NCBI RefSeq assembly: GCF_001039355.2
Contig: NW_019775897.1
Span: 1 to 24,210 of the forward strand
DNA: 24,210 nucleotides
DNA from: Lingula anatina
Lineage: Eukaryota; Brachiopoda; Lingulata; Lingulida; Lingulidae
Reading direction: 5' to 3'
A program made the position numbers and the translations under genes. Below, one piece after another: positions 19,297 to 24,210 of the stretch (within the stretch, counting starts at the first letter, position 1; each line of letters opens with the position of its first letter). The notes below the pieces were generated by a model, which did not search any database, was not told the origin of the DNA, and worked only from the letters and a program-made list of their open reading frames with translations.

Positions 19297-20077
19297 AGGG
19301 AGAGAGAGATCATTACGTAGATTTTCCGTTAATGTCCTTTGATTCCACAGGCTGCCTATATGTACAGACGTTCGATCTGGAATAATCAGATATTTTGTGT
19401 CACTATAACCAATCCTCACAGAAAATAACACAGTATGGTTTTCATTGTTTTCTTTTCAAAGAAACTTATAACCATAGAATTTTCAAACAGTTTGTGCTTA
19501 AATTGATATCCCGCTTATGTTTCGGGTATTTCATCACTGTTACAATGAGAAAAAAAACTAAACAAAAATATAAGCATATTCAAGAAATTCACCACCAAAG
19601 GCATTGACATCACCTATCGGAACAATTTGCGGTCAGTTTTAGTTCTCTTTCTACTCTTTTTTTTCATTTTCCTTCTTTCTAATAGTTTTAATTTTCTTTC
19701 ACGTAAAGGAAAGCAAAAGTACGGGAATTAAAAACTCTGTATAAAAACAGTTACGCGCCTTTGTCATCTTTTTGTTATCAAAATTATCATTTTCTGCATT
19801 CTTTCAATCATTCCTTCTTTCTCTTTCATCCACATTTCATTTATAAAACGGCCGATCGTCGCAAATCTGAACAAAACCAATTAAACATCTTGCATTGCCA
19901 AAACTCTTTAACGCCTCTTTGTGTTTACAGTGACTCTGGATATGAGAAAAAAAACACATCTTACCCTGTAGGAAGCAAAGTGCTAGTCTTTGCGGGTGCG
20001 ATCTGGCTATAAGAATTTCCACACAACACTAACTGTACGCAAAGAAAAATCGCAGTTTGCAGTAAGATTGCTGCCAT
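16666..20077 (-). CDS. Gene B: secreted EMI-LDLa-LDLa-SRCR protein (308 aa, 8 exons)
   Basis: Eight coding exons: 20077-19965, 19376-19317, 18998-18919, 18384-18268, 18020-17892, 17680-17498, 17210-17055, 16754-16666. They sum to 927 nt with no stop before the final TGA, and all have GT/AG borders. Product: signal peptide ([20 protein letters not shown]), EMI-like module (residues 40-81; NVCTY, YRCCDGW), LDLa 1 (86-123), LDLa 2 (125-166), group-A SRCR (about 168-278, six Cys) and a basic tail with [11 protein letters not shown] and GRSRRRP. The SRCR domain keeps the acidic residues Asp202, Asp203 and Glu271, which form a Ca2+ site in characterised group-A domains. Exon lengths and phases match gene A except for one extra phase-1 intron inside the SRCR domain. 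Expected location is extracellular; ligand unknown. It is convergent with glycine-rich gene 2. A shell-matrix or immune-recognition role is inference only. Confidence 0.92.
17055..17210 (-). CDS. Gene B exon 7: C-terminal half of the SRCR domain
   Basis: A 156-nt exon with [23 protein letters not shown] and [13 protein letters not shown]. The ED pair before the last Cys is the classical SRCR form. Confidence 0.94.
17498..17680 (-). CDS. Gene B exon 6: N-terminal half of the SRCR domain
   Basis: A 183-nt exon with [26 protein letters not shown] and VLCRSLGF. It ends in phase 1 before gtaaag, where gene A continues without an intron. Confidence 0.94.
17892..18020 (-). CDS. Gene B exon 5: LDLa module 2
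   Basis: A 129-nt exon, phase 1-1. Six Cys with [21 protein letters not shown] and PEDEMNC. Same length and variant spacing as in gene A. Confidence 0.93.
18268..18384 (-). CDS. Gene B exon 4: LDLa module 1
   Basis: A 117-nt exon, phase 1-1, six Cys, with FVCDNGKC and [16 protein letters not shown]. Confidence 0.94.
18802..18836. repeat. Hairpin with 13-bp perfect arms in gene B intron 3
   Basis: Arms gcacttttctcta (18802-18814) and tagagaaaagtgc (18824-18836) enclose a 9-bp loop. It lies about 80 bp past the exon 3 donor. Confidence 0.85.
18919..18998 (-). CDS. Gene B exon 3: second part of the EMI-like module
   Basis: An 80-nt exon encoding [18 protein letters not shown] and a closing Cys, with donor gtgagt. 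The central cysteines of full-length EMI domains are absent in both paralogues. Confidence 0.9.
19258..19309. repeat. GA tract next to the gene B exon 2 donor
   Basis: About 52 bp of nearly pure GA, read as CT on the gene strand. It starts about 7 bp after the GT of exon 2. It has a positional counterpart in gene A. Confidence 0.92.
19317..19376 (-). CDS. Gene B exon 2: first part of the EMI-like module
   Basis: A 60-nt exon encoding [19 protein letters not shown]. The donor gtaatg is followed immediately by a long CT tract. Confidence 0.88.
19965..20077 (-). CDS. Gene B exon 1: signal peptide
   Basis: Encodes [20 protein letters not shown], then [17 protein letters not shown]. Strong hydrophobic signal. 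Ends in phase 2 before gtaaga, like gene A exon 1. Confidence 0.88.
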
Positions 20078-20212
20078 ATTCAGACATCTAATTAATGTGA
20101 TAAATATCAGTCAGTGTTTTTTTTTATCTACTAGGACTATTATCTTAAACACGGCGCACTTTGCGAGTTTGAAGCTCATCTACCGGACTCGTGAGACTTG
20201 ATCCACTCCTAC

Positions 20213-20220
20213 TATATAGA
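20213..20220 (-). promoter_or_regulatory. Candidate TATA box of gene B
   Basis: The minus strand reads TCTATATAGT about 136 bp upstream of the ATG at 20077. This would give a 5'UTR near 105-110 bp. No stronger match lies closer. Confidence 0.4.
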
Positions 20221-22142
20221 CATAATGTGTGCACTGAATACAAAGACCAAACACTTGTGATATTAAAATCACTTCTCCACAGACCAAAGCGTCATCGAAA
20301 AAACAACAGCACCGAGCTCCGGTGCCCTCAACACTGGCAGTAAAAAAAGGCAACAGTAGCTCAGCATTTTGCTCTAAGTGTGTGTTGGGAAGGCAAGTGT
20401 ACAGAAATGAGAACGGTGTATGAAAACAGTTTTGCGCCTTGTCAACATACCGTGACGTCCAGGTATTAAAGTAATAATACTATGCTTGATCCGGGCTTTA
20501 AAAAATAAGACAGTTTCTTTGAACCAGACGTGGTTAACACTAAACACAAGCCATATCTTAAATTTACGAATGGGTGTTCTAAAAGGCGTGGGTATCAGTA
20601 GGCCCCGACTTGAGTTTTATCAATAATGGCTCGGATATCTATGTGCACCTGACAAATTTCACATCGTGTCAAAAATACACTTTTAGGATAAGACGTGGCT
20701 AACGGAGCTCTAGTTGCGTGTGATTAGCTATATAGCAAGTTTTGAGTCTAATCTGCACATGTTAACCAGGTTTTTGTCAGAAAACATTAAACTGCTAAGT
20801 CAACTAGTGTCTTTTATATTCGAGGTGTACATGTAGTACCGACAGTTACAATGTGGAGAGACGGCAAATAATTATGCCTCAGCGTCACAAACGATATTGA
20901 AATACGTCCGTCTCACCAGACGCATGACATAGACATATACATGTCGACATACGTTCGATAAACTAAAAAAAAAACACGTAAATGACGTAGAGCTGACGTC
21001 GAAATACTGTCAAGCTGATGTTGGAATGACGCCACCCGCCTATTAGCAAGGTCTAAATTGATGTAGCTTGAATATGGACTTTACACCAGCACCATAAATT
21101 TTTTTATCAGCCTGTCGATTTTAATTAAAAGGTGTTTTTGTACGTAGTAAATTACTACAGATAATCCCTTGCATACAGATACAGAAATAAATCTCATTTC
21201 GCTGACAGAATCATCCCACAACAAAGCAAAATATGAAATTGTTCCACTGCACAAAATTATAAACTTCATAATTCCTTTATATAGTTATTTGTAAATGCTA
21301 AACACAGAAAAAAACTGAAATAGAAACAGATCTTTATTGATTACCTGATTCTTTTTCAAAACAATTTAATTCAGATACACAATAAAATACAGTAAAAACA
21401 ACTGTAACAGCACATAAGCGACTTAAATCTGAAGAATGAAAATGTAGTCAAAATTGTAGTCAAAATGGCAGTTTTACATATTTTTACTTTGGACTGGTTT
21501 CGCACACTTTACCTTTTGTCGTTTTTTTATTATTATTATTCATTGTGAGAGCTTAGTGCAAAAGTTTTAATGTGGCATGGTACATGTAGTCTTTAAATAT
21601 CTGGTACACTATGAACGGTAGAAGAATATTTTAGAAAAAATCACTGAAACTTGAAACATAGCAAAACTTGAAAGATGAAGTACGTACATTGTCTTAACTC
21701 CTATACGTAGCTTATATAAATAAGAAATATTTTCATTTGACTATTCATATACAAATGGTCCATATCTTAAAAAAGTAACATGTAAGGCACACGAGAGAGA
21801 GAGAAAAAGAGAGAAAGAATGCATATACCAGTATAGTCGACCACATTCACTCAAGTGAAAGAATTTATAAAAAATTATACAAGTGGCCCTCTTTTGCATA
21901 AGTTATTAATTTTATAAAATATCCTTCCAAGAAACAAGAAATCACATAAGATCCTGAGTGTTGAAACTAAATTTGAACAAGGTCCCCTTTATCAAAACAA
22001 AATCTTAAAGAGTGGATATTATAAAGATTTAGAAAGTGAAAATATCTTAATATGTTTACACAGCGAATTATACCATTTAAAAGTAAATAATATTGACTCA
22101 AAATGTGTATATTTACAACTTGTGACAAAGCATTCAGTGCTG
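20221..22142. other. Upstream region of gene B, no gene seen
   Basis: About 1.9 kb. It contains several TGACGT-type half sites (for example around 20980-21000) and a GA-rich patch (21793-21816). The minus frames at 21081-21269 and 21967-22219 are AT-rich and lack motifs. The near 5' part is presumably promoter DNA of gene B. Confidence 0.5.
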
Positions 22143-22182
22143 TACGGAAGCCGACTGGTGCCATATGTTGAAAAAAAAAAAT

Positions 22183-22397
22183 TATCTCGAAATTTCGAGA
22201 TAGCATTTTTTTTGTTCAAATTTCAAAATACTATCTCGAAATTTCGAGATAAATTTTTTTGCTCAAATATCAAAATGCTATCTCGAAATTTCGAGATAAT
22301 TTTTTTTTTGTTCAAATTTCAAAATGCTATCTCGAAATTTCGAGATAAAAATTTTTTTTGTTCAAATTTCAAAATAGTATCTCGAAATTTCGAGATA
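22183..22397. repeat. Tandem array of a 20-bp perfect palindrome, five units of 47-50 bp
   Basis: The palindrome tatctcgaaatttcgagata occurs exactly at 22183-22202, 22232-22251, 22279-22298, 22328-22347 and 22378-22397. A sixth copy is at 23195-23214. The linkers are alike (T-run, then gttcaaatttcaaaat), so this is a satellite-like core. Confidence 0.95.
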
Positions 22398-22447
22398 ATT
22401 TTTTTTTCTACATATGGCACCAGTCGGCTTCCGTACATTTTCCTTTC

Positions 22448-23166
22448 ACCACCAATATGTACTTTCTGATACAGCGTAACTCGAAAACCGTATGGAATAC
22501 AAAAAAACCGAGACCACCTCCAGTGTTGGGCTTTACATGCTCTACAAAATGCAAAAAAGAATGGGTCTCTAGCATTAACGGTTCCCGAATTAGAGACAGT
22601 TTTCAGTTTCGGTATCTTATGGCCGCTACTCCTGTGAAAATGCACCGATTGACCCCAAATTCACGGAGATGAAAGATGACCTGAAGGGTAACACTTTCCA
22701 ATAATATTATTGGTTAAGTCTGTGTGGCGTCTGAATAACAGGGCAAAAAAATTTTTTTTCGTAAAAAATTTCATTTTTTTGAAAATTTTGACCCATTTGA
22801 CCTTGAAGTAAAGGTCAAAGGTCAAATCCGAGGGTATATTTGAAATCTACACATATGACTTTTGGAAAGCCGTCTATAGAAATTTTTCCCGTAACTCCTT
22901 CTGTAGGGTAGATAATTAGCATTTAATTTTGCCATTTTTAGACAAGGGTGCATTGCAATGAGTGCCACACCCAGACCCCAATACCGACAAAGCCCAAATT
23001 TTACGTGGAACGAGTTGAGATTATAGGTGACCTAAATCCATGAGATGGGTACGGGGGCCCTTACCGTCTAGGAGGAGAAGCGGTAACGGTAACATGGCGG
23101 CGGAGCCGGCGGAACGGACCGGACGGGACCGAAACCATGTGTACCGCCAGCGCTAACGCTGGTGGT
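22448..23166 (-). mobile_element. Repeat family R743, copy 2 (inverted)
   Basis: Opposite orientation to copy 1 at 9635-10377, 719 bp, with the same accacca/tggtggt ends and the same internal blocks (cgttccacgtaaaa, accgccagcg, ggcggagccggcgg). Divergence is highest in the middle. No coding frame. Confidence 0.75.
22798..22824. promoter_or_regulatory. Nuclear-receptor-type half-site cluster (perfect DR1)
   Basis: AGGTCAAAGGTCA at 22812-22824 is an exact DR1, the consensus for RXR/HNF4-class receptors. A TGACCT half site lies at 22798-22803. The cluster lies inside R743 copy 2. Copy 1 has only a degenerate version. Function is not shown. Confidence 0.4.
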
Positions 23167-23252
23167 AAATTTTTTTGTTCAAATTTCAAAATAGTATCTC
23201 GAAATTTCGAGATAATTTTTTTTTCTACATATGGCACCAGTGGGCTTCCGTA

Positions 23253-24210
23253 GTGCTGCCAAGTTTAAAGAAATAATAGTTATTTGAGCGACCTGTCCTT
23301 GCGCATGCGCAAATAGCCCTGCTCATGCGTCGGGCGATTACTTTTCACTATTTCTGGGAGAAATGTAGGCAAGTTTCAGAACTGCATTTTCTAACAATCT
23401 TATATATTAAATATAAAACAACTGGAAATAATTATGAAATAATTGTCAATCCTATTATGACTTGCTTTCACAATTTGATTTGAGTTGATTTTTCTAGTTT
23501 GATTTCGATTGGTATTCTAATGCCTAAAACAGCTATGAATAATTCTACACAATTTGTAAAGTTTCACGTAGATAAATTCGTAATAAAAGGCAATAATATC
23601 ACTTAAATGAAAATCGCACATTGTACATGTATGCACGTACTTTGGCATTCCTAAATGTCCGCACGAGCGTGCATGCACGCTAACTTTTTATCTTGATGTA
23701 AACAATAAGCACCAAGATTAAAGTGCCATTAGTGGAAGAAGCAAAACTACAAGCTAAAGAAGAAAATCCACAAGAGGGAAGTACCCCACAGGCGGTGCTG
23801 TTCAAGGAATTGTATAAATGAAACATTCAAAAGGAGTAAAACGTGACCCACATACTTTGACCTGTGTCAACTACCAGTACACATATAAGACAAAAATAAC
23901 AATACAAAACCACCTCTGGAGGACTGATAAAGAGCTCATAAAATACATTTATGAAATTGGTTTTCAACATGACTAGTGCAAATCCATTTGTATACAACCC
24001 TTTTATACATCTTAAAAATATCTTTAATAAATAAAAGAATAAATGAAATGATAAATAAATGAATAACATGAACAACCAGCACTAAAAACATGCATTATAA
24101 CAGTACACGGTCATCTCCTTAATTGAATAACAGCTCAATAATTACCAAAAATTAGAACAGAAAAAAAACTCTATTATCCAGTCTGTCATTTTCAATGATT
24201 TGGCCAAGCC
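23253..24210. other. Right-hand end, no convincing gene
   Basis: AT-rich sequence with an NRF-1-type palindrome (23300-23311) and one short coding-looking stretch (about 23703-23822, +) lacking a start codon. The minus frame at 23827-24075 is hydrophobic and AT-driven, with no motif. The window ends inside unannotated DNA. Confidence 0.5.

Larger units (their letters stand above)
22143..23252. mobile_element. Composite inverted-repeat element with palindromic satellite and nested R743 copy
   Basis: The outer ends are inverted copies: tacggaagccgactggtgcc from 22143, and the mirror (catatggcaccagtgggctt then ccgta) at 23228-23252. The direct repeat gtgctg touches both sides (22137-22142 and 23253-23258), a candidate 6-bp target duplication. 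A third, internal copy of the end lies at 22411-22437. The inside holds the palindrome array (22183-22397), R743 copy 2 (22448-23166) and one more palindrome unit (23195-23214). No transposase frame is present. Confidence 0.7.

Noticed and set aside
22183-22397. CRISPR-like appearance of regularly spaced palindromic repeats
   Set aside because: The DNA is eukaryotic, the linkers are copies of each other rather than unique spacers, and no cas genes exist. It is a satellite-like array inside a mobile element.
22122-22469. 115-aa plus frame and 108-aa minus frame across the palindrome array
   Set aside because: Translation of tandem repeat DNA giving repeated SRNFEI/SKFRD strings. Not a gene.

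Overview
The window is eukaryotic nuclear DNA, most likely from a bivalve mollusc of the oyster or pearl-oyster type. It is AT-rich and intron-rich, with GT/AG splice sites, TATA boxes, poly(A) signals, GA and TA microsatellites and many decayed transposable elements. The bivalve assignment rests on two intronless genes for secreted, extremely glycine-rich proteins ending in a basic-plus-tyrosine tail (RRY / RRHRY). This resembles the shematrin shell-matrix family of pearl oysters and oysters. It is inferred from composition, not from a database search.

Four genes are visible, arranged as two copies of one convergent pair. Pair 1 is glycine-rich gene 1 (+, 263-811) facing EMI/LDLa/SRCR gene A (-, 12470-2539, 7 exons, 301 aa). 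Pair 2 is glycine-rich gene 2 (+, 14092-14601) facing EMI/LDLa/SRCR gene B (-, 20077-16666, 8 exons, 308 aa). I assembled A and B by hand from splice sites and reading phase. Both read through without a break as signal peptide, short EMI-like module, two LDL-receptor class A modules, one group-A SRCR domain and a basic tail that starts alike in both (E-x-LPQI). Matching exon lengths and phases show they are tandem duplicates. They differ in one intron inside the SRCR domain, in the SRCR acidic metal-site residues (kept in B, lost in A) and in intron size (about 9.0 kb total in A, 2.5 kb in B).

The extra length of gene A is mostly repeats in its introns: a MITE of about 170 bp (3965-4132), an island packed with GTGCGT/ACGCAC (about 4260-5735), a foldback structure of about 2 kb (6744-8714), a Tc1-like transposase remnant (about 8999-9157), a 743-bp repeat copy (9635-10377) and a LINE reverse-transcriptase remnant (about 10868-11290). 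A second, inverted copy of the 743-bp repeat lies at 22448-23166. It sits inside a composite inverted-repeat element (22143-23252) that carries a tandem array of a 20-bp perfect palindrome. The last kilobase has no convincing gene.

How the genes work together is inferred. All four products look secreted. A structural glycine-rich protein paired with a multidomain cysteine-rich extracellular protein, duplicated together, fits a small shell-matrix or mantle-secretion cluster. An immune-recognition role for the SRCR proteins is the main alternative.
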